The notes under the pieces were generated by a model, which saw nothing but the letters and a program-made list of their open reading frames with translations, was not told where the DNA came from and did not search any database. This document shows, piece by piece, positions 36,309-46,924 of a DNA stretch of 64,000 nucleotides. The translations under genes and the position numbers were made by a program. Position 1 is the stretch's first letter, and each line of letters starts with the position of its first letter. Where the stretch lies: positions 1,137,501-1,201,500 of the forward strand of contig NC_010730.1 of assembly GCF_000020325.1 (NCBI RefSeq). The letters run 5' to 3'. The stretch comes from Sulfurihydrogenibium sp. YO3AOP1. Its GTDB lineage: Bacteria > Aquificota > Aquificia > Aquificales > Hydrogenothermaceae.

Positions 36309-37587
36309 TATTTTTTCTTATCTCAACACTTAATTTGTGAGCTTCAAGACCCTCGGACTTAGCCATATTAATAGCATGTTTTGCTACTCTGTCAAAGCCT
36401 TCTTTTGATACATATATTACAGAGCTTCTTTTTATAAAGTCATAAACTCCAAGGGGAGATGAAAATCTTGCTGCTCTTGAAGTAGGTAATACGTGATTTG
36501 GTCCAAGGATGTAGTCCCCAAGTGGTTCTGTTGCATACTCTCCAAGGAATATTGCTCCAGCATGATATATTTTGTTAAGTAAATCAAACGGATTTTTTGT
36601 TATGATTTCTAAGTGTTCAGGGGCAATATAGTTTGAAACTTCGCAAGCAGTATCTAAATCTTCTACAATAAAAGCATGTCCATATACATTTAAAGATTTT
36701 TCTGCTATTTCTTTTCTTGGAAAATCTTTTAATAGTTCTGTATATAAATACTCTTTTACTTTCTTTGCAAGGTCTTCTGACGTTGTAACAAGTATGGATG
36801 CTGCCAGCTCGTCGTGTTCTGCTTGAGATAGTAAATCTGCTGCAACCCATTTGTAATTTGCAGTTTCATCTGCTATCACAAGAATTTCTGAAGGTCCTGC
36901 TATCATGTCTATGTCAACTATTCCATATAAATTCTTTTTAGCTAAAGCTACGTATATATTACCCGGACCAACGATTTTATCAACTTTTCTAACTGTTTCT
37001 GTTCCATAAGCCATTGCAGCAACTGCTTGAGCACCACCGATTCTATAAACAGTATCTATACCACATACAAAAGCAGCTGCCAATGTGTATTTATTTGGAT
37101 TTGGAGAACACATAACAATCTCTTTAATGCCGGCTACCCTTGCAGGAGCTGCATTCATGATTACACTTGAAGGATAAGCTGCCTTGCCACCTGGAACGTA
37201 TAGTCCAACTACTTCCAAAGGTGTTATTTTCTGACCAAGAATCATTCCCTCTTCTTCTTTAAAGAAAGATTTCTCTTTCTGATTTTCATGAAATTCATAA
37301 ATTCTCTCATAAGCTACTTCGTAAGCCCATCTAACATCATCTTCTATCTCATTATATGCTTTTTCAAGCTCTTCATATGGAATTACAAGGTCTTCCGGAT
37401 TTAACTTAACTTTATCAAACTTTTCTGTAAATTCTACAAGAGCCTCATCTCCTCTTTCTTTTACTTCTTTTATGATAGTTTTTACAATAGGTTCGTATTT
37501 TTCTGTCTCTATATCTCCTCTTTTTATTAGAAATTCCAGACTTTCATCCTCTTTAAAATATCTCCCTCTCAAATCAACGATTTTCAT
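36301..37587 (-). CDS. hisD: Histidinol dehydrogenase
   Basis: The 428-residue protein has normal HisD length. The conserved segments [51 protein letters not shown] and the zinc-binding [11 protein letters not shown] are all present. It oxidises histidinol to histidine with NAD and zinc in the last two steps of histidine synthesis. It is the only his gene in the window. mscS follows with an eight-base overlap. Confidence 0.96.
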   Translation of the reverse strand: MKIVDLRGRYFKEDESLEFLIKRGDIETEKYEPIVKTIIKEVKERGDEALVEFTEKFDKVKLNPEDLVIPYEELEKAYNEIEDDVRWAYEVAYERIYEFHENQKEKSFFKEEEGMILGQKITPLEVVGLYVPGGKAAYPSSVIMNAAPARVAGIKEIVMCSPNPNKYTLAAAFVCGIDTVYRIGGAQAVAAMAYGTETVRKVDKIVGPGNIYVALAKKNLYGIVDIDMIAGPSEILVIADETANYKWVAADLLSQAEHDELAASILVTTSEDLAKKVKEYLYTELLKDFPRKEIAEKSLNVYGHAFIVEDLDTACEVSNYIAPEHLEIITKNPFDLLNKIYHAGAIFLGEYATEPLGDYILGPNHVLPTSRAARFSSPLGVYDFIKRSSVIYVSKEGFDRVAKHAINMAKSEGLEAHKLSVEIRKNNE

Positions 37588-37661
37588 TAACTTCTCCTTG
37601 TACAGATGTAATGAAAAATATTATATCAGTTATAGATGGTAAATTATTTAACAGACCGCTT

Positions 37662-38800
37662 TTAAAAAGCAAAAGAAATTAAAACTGTAAAAATCAGAAT
37701 ATATAAGATGTTTACTCCTTTGTATATTGCGATAAAGCTTATTAAGGCAAAAATCAGTTTAAAAAAGCTCCAATCTACAGAATTGGCAAAATTTAAACTT
37801 GTAAATAGAAGCAGTCCTGAAAAAGAAGCAATAAGTCCTCTTTTTGCCCTTAAAAAGACTTGTAAATTCTTAATTTTTTCAGAAATTTCAAAAGCTAAAA
37901 CTAACATTACAAAAGATGGAGTAAAAACTGAAATTGTAGCTATAAGAGCACCCAAGAAACCTTTTAATAAATAGCCTATAAATGTTGCTGTAATAACGAT
38001 AGGTCCGGGTGTAAGCTGTCCTAAAGCAATCCCAACCATCATAGTTTTAGTATCAATCCAGTGTAATCTATCTACAACTTCGTGCAACATTAAAGGCAAA
38101 GAGGCATACCCACCTCCAAAAGCAAAAAGGTCTATTTTCATCATTACTATAGAAAGTTCAAATAAAAATTTATCTAAAAAATAAAGGACAAGTAATCCAC
38201 CAGCTACTACCAAAAGAATACTTAAAATACCAATAACATTAAATTTTTTTGAAACATAACTTTTTGAAGTAGAAATATCTTTAAAAACTATTTGAGAGAG
38301 TAAAAAACAAGAAATAATTATAAAAAATGGATTTACTTTTAACAGATAGAGAGTAAAAGAAAAAAGGCTAAAAACGTCTCTGCTTTTGATTTAATTAAAG
38401 GTTTAGCGAAGCTTATTAAAGCATTAATCACGATAGAAATGACCACTACTTGAAGAAAAGAAAAAACAGTTTTAATCTCTGGAAGGTTATGAATACTTAC
38501 ATAGATGTATGATAAAAGAAGCATAAGAAAAAATGCCGGTAATCCAAAAGCTATAAAACTGATAATTCCTCCTAAAATTCCTCTTGTAATAAGACCAACG
38601 AAACCTGCAACTTGTATGGCAGTTGCTCCAGGAATAGTTTGTACGATAGCAAGACTTTCTTGAAAGGCTTCATTATCAAGCCATTTTTTTTCTACAGCAA
38701 GATTACGAATATACGCCACCATAGCAGGACCGCCATAAGCAGTTAATCCAAGCTTAAAAAAAGAAAAAAATAAAGTTGTTAATTTGACTTTCTCTTGCAT
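37662..38800 (-). pseudogene. chrA: Chromate transporter (ChrA) gene split by a frameshift
   Basis: The first frame (38800 to 38339) encodes the N-terminal half with FFKLGLTAYGGPAMVAYIR and IPGATAIQVAGFVG. It ends at a stop after FLLLSIC. A second frame is open from about 38350 down to 37662 and carries the mirrored half with KIDLFAFGGGYASLPLM and GQLTPGPIVITATFIG. A one-base change in the AGAGAG tract near 38348 joins them into a normal-length two-half CHR protein. The family exports chromate or related anions. The gene may be decayed or mis-sequenced. Confidence 0.8.
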
Positions 38801-38868
38801 AGTATCCTTTATTTTACTATTTGTAATAATTATATATACATTAAGTGAAAAAAAAACGAAAAAAATAT

Positions 38869-39010
38869 GAGATTCTTGATTCGATTAGAATGACAAAGAA
38901 AGATAATTTTCTCTAATATTTAACAATTAACTTTTTTGTTATCCCGAAGACGAACTCAAGGATCTCTTAATTAAATTATATTTCTTTGCCAATTTCTCAC
39001 CCAACGTATA
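38869..39010. repeat. Dispersed palindromic repeat unit, diverged
   Basis: GAGATTCTTGATTCGATTAG...AATGACA (38869-38895) and ATCCCGAAGACGAACTCAAGG plus ATCTC (38941-38966) form the arms. AATTTCTCACCCAACGTATA closes the unit. It lies in the chrA-DUF2934 gap (38801-39058), which has no gene. Confidence 0.75.
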
Positions 39011-39058
39011 TTTAAGATATTCCAATCCTACATTTTTTTTGAAAAAAGCTATTTACAA

Positions 39059-39250
39059 CTATTCATCTTTTTGTTTATTACAATGCTCTTTATGCTTTTT
39101 ACAAAAATCAAAAAACAAATTAACAATCTCTTCAGCATCTAACCAATTTTGCAGTGTTCTTGTATCGTTTTTTCCGGTTATGAGATAAATCCTATAAGCT
39201 ATTTGTCTAATCAATTCTTCTTTGTTCATTGTTTTATCCTCCATCATCAA
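39059..39250 (-). CDS. Small DUF2934-like protein
   Basis: The 63-residue protein reads MMMEDKTMNKEELIRQIAYR then IYLITGK...TLQNWLDAEEIV. The spacing of AYxIY...G......W..AE resembles the short DUF2934 family of unknown function. A start at the internal ATG (39229) with GAGGATAAAACA before it is about equally likely. The tail is rich in Lys, His and Cys. Function unknown. Confidence 0.6.
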   Translation of the reverse strand: MMMEDKTMNKEELIRQIAYRIYLITGKNDTRTLQNWLDAEEIVNLFFDFCKKHKEHCNKQKDE

Positions 39251-39342
39251 ACTTTTATAGATAACCTAAGTTTCCACTTTAAAAATATCAAATATTAAAT
39301 GTTGCTGTAGGAGTATGACCAAACGAAAACTCCAGTTTTAGT

Positions 39343-39714
39343 TTACTTCGATAGAGCTTCCAATATAGGTTCTGCATAGCCTATAACACTTGAGTGTGCA
39401 GCATGTTTTACTATCTTGATTATAGTAATAAGCTCTTCTTTTGTTGCTCCCATATTTAAAGCTGCGTTTAACTGTGTCTTTATACATTCTGTGTCTTTCA
39501 TAGCTAATGCTACAGCCAAAAAGATTAAAGTACTTGTTTTAGCATCAAAAGGTAAGTTTGGATCACCTACACTACTTTTTGAGCTGGAAGCTACATCGTA
39601 AACAAGTTCTGGAGCAACAGTTTTTGCATACTGTATTGCTTTTGGTATTTTTTCTTCACCGCCTAATTTTTTTGCCATAAGTCCTAAGATTTCGTCAACG
39701 GTTGGCTTTTGCAT
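39343..39714 (-). CDS. Carboxymuconolactone decarboxylase (CMD/AhpD-like) family protein
   Basis: The 123-residue all-helical protein contains LNAALNMGATKEELITIIKIV and KHAAHSSVIG, the CMD-family core. Only one cysteine (KDTECIK) is seen, so the CxxC of AhpD peroxidase partners is missing. This suggests a different or lost redox role. A GGAGGAAAG ribosome-binding site is present. It stands alone upstream of the broken tolC end. Confidence 0.82.
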   Translation of the reverse strand: MQKPTVDEILGLMAKKLGGEEKIPKAIQYAKTVAPELVYDVASSSKSSVGDPNLPFDAKTSTLIFLAVALAMKDTECIKTQLNAALNMGATKEELITIIKIVKHAAHSSVIGYAEPILEALSK

Positions 39715-39750
39715 TTTCTTTCCTCCTTTTATTAAAGTTTAAATAAATTA

Positions 39751-39923
39751 TCACTCACCATTAAGATTCATCAAATCAAAGATTTTTAAATTATAGTTAT
39801 AAAGCGTGTTTAGATAGGTTAACTGTGCTGATTGGTAGTTATTTTCTGATTCTAATACTTCTAATGTGTTTGCTATGTTTGTTTTAAATCTTTCTGTTGA
39901 TAATCTAAGTGCTTCTTTTTGCT
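39751..39923 (-). pseudogene. TolC-family gene, 3' fragment cut off by IS256-type copy 3
   Basis: Read on the minus strand, this encodes KEALRLSTERFKTNIANTLE then a stretch ending NYNLKIFDLMNLNGE and a stop. This is the C-terminal helix pair of an outer-membrane efflux protein. It joins the 5' fragment at 41222 when the element and one target copy are removed. The last eight bases (39916-39923, TTTTTGCT) are the target duplication. Confidence 0.88.
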
Positions 39924-41221
39924 GGGAGTTAAAATAATGTTGTGTCTAAATAAAATTATAAGGAGGAGTAGTAATGGATAAGAAAGAATACTTTGAAAAA
40001 ATATTAGACAGATCTACCGAAGAATTAGTAAAAGAACTTTTTCCAAACGGTATAACAACTCAAGAAGAAAAGATAGGTATAAGAAAGCTTTTAGAATCTG
40101 TTGTGGAACTGATTATGAATCAGGAAAGAAATTTCTTCCTTGAAAATGATGAAGACAACAAAGCAAACGGATATTATGAAAGAAGCCTAAATACTGGTTC
40201 TTTCAAGCTTAACATAAATGTCCCAAGAGATAGAAAGGGTAGATTTAGACCACAAATATTACCTGACCCTTACAAAAGAGTTAATGAAGATTACATAAAC
40301 CTTCTTATGAGTTTAGTATCCAATGGATACTCAGAAAGCAAGATAGATTCTACATTAAAAAGCTTGGGCTTAAACTACTCAAAACAACATATGGATAAAA
40401 TCAAAAAAGAGCTTATAGAAAGACTTAATGATTTTAAAACAAGAGAGCTTCCATCGGATGCATTTGTACTGTATATAGACGCATATCACTGTGATATAAA
40501 AGAGAAAAACAAAATCAGAAAGGCTTCTGTCTATGTAGTTCTTGGAATAGATTTACAAGGAAATAAAGATATATTTGGATTTTATACATTTTTCAGTAGT
40601 GAAAATAAAGCAGACTGGATAAAAGTATTCAATGATTTAATAGATAGAGGACTAAAAAGGGTAATGCTTATAGTAAGTGATGATTTTCCTGGGATAACAA
40701 AAGCCATAGAAACACTATTTCCTTATACAGACCATCAGCTATGTTTAGTCCATTTACAAAGAAACGTTAGAAATCAGATGGATAAAGAAGATTCACAAGT
40801 ATTTAACAAAGAACTGAAAAACATAAAAGAAAACAGCTTAGATTATGAAGATGGATTAGAAAAATTAGATGATTTATGCGGTAGATTTAAGTCTAAATAT
40901 CCAAGCTTTATAAAACATATTCAATCTAACAAAGAGAGATACTTATGTTTTTTAAAAATATCCAGAAAATCTAAGAAAACACATATACACAACAAATCCA
41001 GTTGAAAGTGTTAATAGCATGATAGAAAAGGTAAGAATAAATTTAGGCGGATATTTTCAATCTGTAGACATTCTTGAGATAAATCTGCTTATACAGAGAG
41101 ATAATTTAAAGAATGGAAAATGGAAAAAACCTATACCTGCTTTTAAAGGAGCTTCTTATGAAATTTTACAATTGTTTAATAAAAAGTTTTCAATCCAGAC
41201 ACAAAATTATTGACAAGTCTC
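39924..41221 (+). mobile_element. IS256-type element inside tolC (copy 3)
   Basis: The element is 1298 bases, with the same ends as copies 1 and 2. It is flanked by TTTTTGCT (39916-39923) and CTTTTGCT (41222-41229), an eight-base duplication with one mismatch. It interrupts the tolC gene of the efflux operon. Confidence 0.92.
39974..41213 (+). pseudogene. IS256-family transposase broken by a one-base insertion
   Basis: The protein is nearly identical to the intact copy at 32488 up to KERYLCFLK. There an extra A in the A5 run at 40954-40958 shifts the frame and gives a stop at 41005. The remaining frame resumes with SMIEKVRINLGGYF. The third catalytic residue (Glu) lies just past the shift, so the product should be inactive unless slippage restores it. 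It also has one extra residue near TTQEEKIG. Confidence 0.88.
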
Positions 41222-42284
41222 CTTTTGCTACTTTTAAGTTTTCTTCATTTGCTTTTAGCTGATGTTCTAATGCTTTTATATCTGCCAATATTTTGTTTAA
41301 TGTTGTTTTTAATTCTGTGATTTTATCTTGGTAGGTTATCTCATTTTTTGTTTTATCTATCTTTGCTTGCAGTACTCTGCTATCTTTTGCAAAACCGTCA
41401 AACAGCGTCCAATTTAGTGATAATCCAAGGTTGTAGCCTTTTTTCCATACTTCTGATGTAGATGGATATTTTACTTGGTTGTTTGTTTGGTAGTTTAAAA
41501 ATGCTGAAAGTGATGGATAGTTTGCTGATTTTTGGTATTCTACTTGCTGTTGTGCTACTTTTATTTGCTGGTTTATTACTTTTACTGCTGTGTTGTTTTC
41601 TATGTTTATTTCTTTGTTATATGTTAGTTTTTCTAAATTTCCTTCTGGTGGTGTTATGTTTTCTGTCATTAGAAATCTTTTTAGGTCTTCTATGGATTTT
41701 TCGTAGTTTGCTTTTGCGTTTTCATAGTCTGCGATTGCTGATTGTAGCTGTGATGATGCTCTCATAAAGTCGTATTTTGCAAGTAGTCCTACGTTGTACT
41801 TTGCTTCTACGTATTTATAGTTTTCCTGCCAATATTTTAGATTTTCTTCTTTTATTTTCATTATTTCTTTGTATGTTAAGGATGTAAGAAATAGTCTTCT
41901 TGCTGTGTCTTTTACTTGCTGTTTTATATCTTCTTTTATTACTTTTTGTAGTTCTGAATTACTTTCTGCTACTTTTATGAGATTAAAGACTTGGTAGTCA
42001 AATATTTTTTGAGTTAGTCCTGCTTTTGCTGAGTATTGGTTTTTTGGTGTAAATCCTGTTATATAGTTTGGATCCCATCTTGTGTATGAGCCTGTAATGG
42101 ATGCTTGTGGCAGTACATTACTTTTTGCTTCTTTTATTTGTGCTTCTACTTTTTCTATATCTTTATCTGATAGCCTTATTTTTGTAGCGTTTTTTTCAGC
42201 AATGTTGAGGGTTTCTTCTAAGGTTATGCTGTATGCGTTTATTAATGGTGCTGCTATTAGACTAAGTATTAGCTGTTTTTTCAT
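41222..42284 (-). pseudogene. TolC-family outer-membrane efflux protein, 5' fragment
   Basis: From the ATG at 42284 (GAGGTG upstream) it encodes a signal peptide (KKQLILSLIAAPLINAYS) and about 350 residues of long helices and strands typical of TolC. One example is the ASITGSYTRWDP region; another is LGLSLNWTLFDGFAKDS. The frame then runs into the IS. The reconstructed gene would be about 410 residues, normal for the family. The start overlaps the RND permease end. Loss of the outer-membrane channel should disable this pump unless another TolC substitutes. Confidence 0.9.
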
Positions 42285-45200
42285 TTTTTTCACCTCTATC
42301 AATTAAGTAATAGAAAAATGGCACGTACACTAAGCTTAAAAATGTTCCAACGATTAGACCACCTATAGCAACCACTGCAAGAGGTGAAAGTCTTTCAAGT
42401 CCTATAGCCCATTCTAATGCAATTGGTATCATACCAACAGCTGTCCCGAATGCAGTCATCATAACTGGTCTTGTTCTTATGTTAACACTTTCTAAAATAG
42501 CCTCTTCCTTAGAGTAACCTTTTTCTCTGTATGTTTTTATAAACTCTATAATCAGAATTGAATTTTTAACTATGATTCCAGCAAGGAGAATAAATCCCAT
42601 AATAGCCGGTAAACACATATGTTTATCTGCAATCAGTAATGACCATGAACCACCTATTACAGAAAGAGGAATTGCTAACATAATTGCCACAGGGTCTTTC
42701 CAAGATTTAAACACTGCTGCTAAAACTAAATATAAAATTACCAATCCAATCAAAATAGCTTTAAACATTCTTCCCATAGAATCCATCATCTGCTGGATAT
42801 CTCCGGTTTGCTCTATCTTTATGTTAGGCAGTGGAAAACCTGGATGAGTTTTTGCATACTTTTCAAACTCTTTCTGGAAGTTTTCCATTATGTGAGATAT
42901 AGCATTTGTGCCTCTGTATCCGTAAACGTCCTGTGTATAATCTAAAGCTTGTCTTGTGATTATTGTCGGCTCTGCTTTTTGAGTAAACTCTCCAAGAGCT
43001 TCTAACGGTACAAACCCTTTTGGAGTTTTTATCAAGTAGCTTTTAAACTGGTCTATATAGCTTCTTTGTTCTTGCGAAAGAATCACTCTGATTAAAAATC
43101 CTGTTTCATTTGGAATGGTTAAAACAGATGAGATCTGACCTTGCAAGCCAGCACTTACTTGAACAGCTACATCGTAAGGAGTTGTATTATAAAGAGCTGT
43201 TTTTTGTTTATCTATTTTAAACTCATACTCAATCTTATCCATGTCCCAGCTTTTAGATGCTGATTTTAGCCCCGGTGTATTGTTTGCTATCTCTAAAATT
43301 GTGTTTCCTGTTTTATTTAAAGCTTCGAGATTATCTGAGTATAAAGTTGTATCAAGATTTGCTTTTATTGATGATAAAGCTGTTGCTCCGTAGTCATAGA
43401 CATCAGTATACTTTACGTTAGGTAAAGTGTGAATATAATCCCTTATTTTGTCTTCAAGCTGCCATATTGTTTCTTTTCTTTCAAATCTATTGACAAATGT
43501 TATTGTAAATGATGCGGTTTGAGGTGTTCCACCGCTGATTGTTAAGACTCCCGGTTCAGTTCCTATTGCGACAGAAACTCTTTTTACATTTCCAAGAGAG
43601 TAAATATAATCTTGAATTTTTTTAACTTCCTGATTTACCTGCCAAATAGATGTATTACTGTTAAAAACAACGTTTGCCTTAACAATTCCTGTATCCATCG
43701 GTGGCATTAAATCTCTTCCTGTAAAAGGAATAAGTTTTAAACTTATAACAAACAGCACTGTAAGAGGTAAAACGGCAAGAGGTCTTATTTTCTTTTTGTG
43801 AATCAACGTTTTTATCCAATCTGTGTAAATATTTTTTAAAGGATTTAGCCATGCTAGCATAAGTTGATTGATTTTAAGCTCCCAAGCTGATTTTTTATCT
43901 GCATTTTTCAAAAACTTGATTGCTAAAATTGGAATTAAAGTGATTGAAACAACGTAAGATACAAGGATAGCAATTAAAAGTGTACCTGCCAATGGTCTAA
44001 ATATTTTTTCTGGAAAGTCTCCAACAAATAACATCGGAAATATGACAGCAGCAGTTGCAACAGTGCCACCAAAAACAACAAGCATAACTTCTTTTGTTCC
44101 ATCTATTGCAGCTTCAACAGGCGATTTTTTTAATTCAAATAGATGTCTTTCTATATTCTCTAAAATAACTATCGCATCATCAACAAGCATACCAAGAGCT
44201 AAGATTACACCTGTCAAAGAAACTGTGTTAAATCCTATACCAAAAAGCCACATAAAGGCTATGGTGGCCAAATAAACAAAAGGTATTGATAAACCTGCGA
44301 TTATAGTCATTCTTAGATTTGCCAAGAATAAAAAGATTACCAAAGATGTAAAGATTATTGCATCTCTTAAAGCCTCAAGCATATTTTCATTACTTTGTTT
44401 AACCAACTCTTTTTGTGTATCTGATATATCTATATTTAACTGTGGAAATTGAGCTTTTATTTTTGGCAGAACCTCTTCAACTGCTGAAATTGTACTTAAA
44501 ACAGCTCCACCGTAAGGTCTTTGAATTGCAAGAGCTATTCCTTCTTTTCCATTTCCTTGATACATTGCAGTAGGTGGTTTGATACCAAACTCTACTTTTG
44601 CAACATCGCTAAGCTTAACATCTTTTGTTATCTGAATGTTTTTTAGTTCATCTAAGCTTTTTGCCTCTGTTTTTAAGATAAACGTGTTTTGTGTATCTTT
44701 GTTAATCATTATTCCAAGTGGCATATCATTGTTTGATTTTTGGATAGCATTGATTATATCCTGAGGAGATAATCCATAAGAGCTTAACTTAGCATTGTCT
44801 ATTTGAATATGTACTTCTTTTGTATAGCCTCCAAAAACATCTACATTTGCTACTGCATTTGTTCTAAGTATTTCATTTTTAATCTGATTTTCTGCTATAT
44901 ACCTTACATCTTCCAAAGACGGGTGCGAATCTTTCTTAGGACTTACAATTAAAACCATTACAGGTGGTGTGTAAGATGTTATTTCATAAATCTGTGGTGG
45001 CAATATATCCTTTGGAAGTAAGTTTTGGACTTTGCTAAGAGCATTGGCTACGTCTGTTTTTGCCTCTGCTAATGGCTTAGAATAATGAAATTCTGCTATA
45101 ACTGTACAAAATCCATCGTTTGATGTTGAATATACTCTTCTTATACCGCTTATAGTATAAAGCTGCCTTTCAATAATAGATGCTGTATGGTCTGCTATGT

Positions 45201-45366
45201 ATTTTGCAGTTGCTCCCGGCTCTTGAACTACTACTGCTATTTGAGGTCTATCAGCCGGTGGAAATAAATCCCTTGGCATAGAAAAAAATCCGATAATTCC
45301 CATAAAAGCAAAAGCAATTAAAATTGAAAATATAAGGTGAGGTTTAGATATATACCATTTTAGCAT
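42262..45366 (-). CDS. RND-family efflux transporter permease
   Basis: The 1034-residue protein has twelve membrane segments in the 1+5+1+5 RND pattern and two large periplasmic loops. The proton-relay ALGMLVDDAIVILENIERH (Asp-Asp) is near residue 400, and ILLAGIIVKNSILIIEF is near 925. It is closer to the drug/hydrophobe (HAE) type than to heavy-metal CusA/CzcA, judging by the Asp pair and loop text; this is not certain. It sits between adaptor and outer-membrane genes, with overlaps on both sides. Confidence 0.92.
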   Translation of the reverse strand: MLKWYISKPHLIFSILIAFAFMGIIGFFSMPRDLFPPADRPQIAVVVQEPGATAKYIADHTASIIERQLYTISGIRRVYSTSNDGFCTVIAEFHYSKPLAEAKTDVANALSKVQNLLPKDILPPQIYEITSYTPPVMVLIVSPKKDSHPSLEDVRYIAENQIKNEILRTNAVANVDVFGGYTKEVHIQIDNAKLSSYGLSPQDIINAIQKSNNDMPLGIMINKDTQNTFILKTEAKSLDELKNIQITKDVKLSDVAKVEFGIKPPTAMYQGNGKEGIALAIQRPYGGAVLSTISAVEEVLPKIKAQFPQLNIDISDTQKELVKQSNENMLEALRDAIIFTSLVIFLFLANLRMTIIAGLSIPFVYLATIAFMWLFGIGFNTVSLTGVILALGMLVDDAIVILENIERHLFELKKSPVEAAIDGTKEVMLVVFGGTVATAAVIFPMLFVGDFPEKIFRPLAGTLLIAILVSYVVSITLIPILAIKFLKNADKKSAWELKINQLMLAWLNPLKNIYTDWIKTLIHKKKIRPLAVLPLTVLFVISLKLIPFTGRDLMPPMDTGIVKANVVFNSNTSIWQVNQEVKKIQDYIYSLGNVKRVSVAIGTEPGVLTISGGTPQTASFTITFVNRFERKETIWQLEDKIRDYIHTLPNVKYTDVYDYGATALSSIKANLDTTLYSDNLEALNKTGNTILEIANNTPGLKSASKSWDMDKIEYEFKIDKQKTALYNTTPYDVAVQVSAGLQGQISSVLTIPNETGFLIRVILSQEQRSYIDQFKSYLIKTPKGFVPLEALGEFTQKAEPTIITRQALDYTQDVYGYRGTNAISHIMENFQKEFEKYAKTHPGFPLPNIKIEQTGDIQQMMDSMGRMFKAILIGLVILYLVLAAVFKSWKDPVAIMLAIPLSVIGGSWSLLIADKHMCLPAIMGFILLAGIIVKNSILIIEFIKTYREKGYSKEEAILESVNIRTRPVMMTAFGTAVGMIPIALEWAIGLERLSPLAVVAIGGLIVGTFLSLVYVPFFYYLIDRGEKNEKTANT

Positions 45367-46553
45367 CAGTTTTCACCTCTAAACTCAATAAGCTTTTGAC
45401 CTTCATAAATTCTTTGTAGCAAAGACTCATCTCCGACAACTACTTTATCTATTGTGCTTAAATTACCATCAACGCATGCCTCAGTTAATGTTTTAGCTTT
45501 CACTACAACAGGAACTAAATGAGCCTTTGAGTCTTTTATTCCTATCACATAATAACCATCTATTTTTTTTACTACAGAATTAGCATGGACTATAAAGCCA
45601 TCACATCTACCTTCTTTAATAAAAACGTCAACGAATGTATGAGCAGGCAGATTGAAAGGATTATTTGAAACAGAAAGTTTTAGGATTGATAGATTATTTT
45701 GAGCAGATTGTAAAACATCTTCCACAACAACATCGACAGACTGGCCGTTATAGCTAACTTTCTCTACATCTCCTTTCTTTACTTTTAAAGCTAATTCAGT
45801 TGGCACGTTGACATAAACTAAGTATTTCCCACTTCCTACAATCTCAACTACCGGCTTACCAGCCAAAGCCACATCTCCAACATTAACAAATTTACTTGCC
45901 ACAACTCCATCAAAAGGAGCTCTGTATTCTGTGTAATTTAGATTAGATTTTAAAGACTCTATTTGACCGGCTACAGATTTAGCTTGGTCTTCTAACTGTT
46001 TTACTTTACTTAAAGCATTTTCTTTATTGGCCAAAGCTTGTTTATATAGATTTTCCATATTTTCTAACTGTTCTTTAGAAATAAGCTCTTTTTCATAAAG
46101 CCCTTTATATCTTTCATACTCTTTTTTGGCATTTATATACTGTGTATTTGATGCTTCAATCTGAGCTTTTGCACTATCTATTTGGTCTAAAATAGCTTTT
46201 TGAGAGTACGTCAAAGCTGATATGTTTGATTCTATATCACTGGAATCCAACTTAAAAACCAAATCTCCTTTTTTAACCTTTGTCCCTTCATTTGCAACAT
46301 ATAAAACCGTTGCACTAAACTTTGAACTTACAAGAGCATCATTTTCTGGTCTAAACTCACCTAAGAATTTTTGATAAGATTCAAGCTCTCCTTGTTTTAC
46401 GTTAGATGTATTTACTACCAACGGATAGCTTTTAGGTTTTTCAAAGCTTGCCAACTCTCGTTTCTTTCTAATGACAGAAAAAACAGCAATTAAGATGACT
46501 ATCAAAACTACAAAAATAAAAATCTTTTTACTTTTACCCATCTTAGTCTCCAT
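45366..46553 (-). CDS. RND efflux periplasmic adaptor (membrane fusion protein)
   Basis: The 395-residue protein has an N-terminal anchor helix (KIFIFVVLIVILIAVFSVI), the lipoyl-like halves around NEGTKVKKGDLVFKLDSSD and YRAPFDGVVASKFVNVGDVA, and a long coiled coil between them (about 110-195). A C-terminal beta-barrel/proximal domain follows. It bridges the RND pump and TolC. It is the first gene of the operon and overlaps the permease start. Confidence 0.92.
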   Translation of the reverse strand: METKMGKSKKIFIFVVLIVILIAVFSVIRKKRELASFEKPKSYPLVVNTSNVKQGELESYQKFLGEFRPENDALVSSKFSATVLYVANEGTKVKKGDLVFKLDSSDIESNISALTYSQKAILDQIDSAKAQIEASNTQYINAKKEYERYKGLYEKELISKEQLENMENLYKQALANKENALSKVKQLEDQAKSVAGQIESLKSNLNYTEYRAPFDGVVASKFVNVGDVALAGKPVVEIVGSGKYLVYVNVPTELALKVKKGDVEKVSYNGQSVDVVVEDVLQSAQNNLSILKLSVSNNPFNLPAHTFVDVFIKEGRCDGFIVHANSVVKKIDGYYVIGIKDSKAHLVPVVVKAKTLTEACVDGNLSTIDKVVVGDESLLQRIYEGQKLIEFRGEN

Positions 46554-46719
46554 ATTCTTAATTTATAAAAAATTTTTTATATAAACATTTTTAAATAATT
46601 CGAAGGTTGAATATATGACTTAAATCATAAAAGTAGCTCTTTTACGTTATTTTGAATGAAGGCGTTCTAAAATTCCTGTAAGTTGTATAATGTACATGTA
46701 AAATGAGTTTACTTTTTCT

Positions 46720-46835
46720 TGTCATCCTGAGGCTGTAAGCCGAAGGATCTCCTCTTTTAAAAAAGGTGAGTAAGTGAGAAAGTGAGAAGTTAAAGGACGG
46801 AGATTTTTCACTGTAGCTTCAGAAATGACGATGTT
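46720..46835. repeat. Dispersed repeat upstream of the ferritin-like gene
   Basis: TTGTCATCCTGAGGCTGTAA plus GCCGAAGGATCTCCTC (46720-46755) is followed by GTGAGTAAGTGAGAAAGTGA and GGACGGAGATTTTTCACTGT, then AGAAATGACG. The gap 46554-46924 otherwise holds only the promoter below. Confidence 0.8.
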
Positions 46836-46862
46836 GATTTTTGCAAGCATTCTCTTTTTGAA

Positions 46863-46891
46863 TTGACATTTTTAAATTCAAATATTATTAT
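46863..46891 (+). promoter_or_regulatory. Strong sigma70-type promoter
   Basis: TTGACA (46863-46868) and TATTAT (46886-46891) are 17 bases apart, 33 bases before the ATG of the ferritin-like gene. Confidence 0.65.
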
Positions 46892-46924
46892 TAGAAAGAA
46901 AAAAACAAAAACAGGAGATAAAAA

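Noticed and set aside
41462-41767. Leucine-rich plus-strand frame opposite tolC
   Set aside because: Antisense shadow of the tolC coiled-coil region; no ribosome-binding site.
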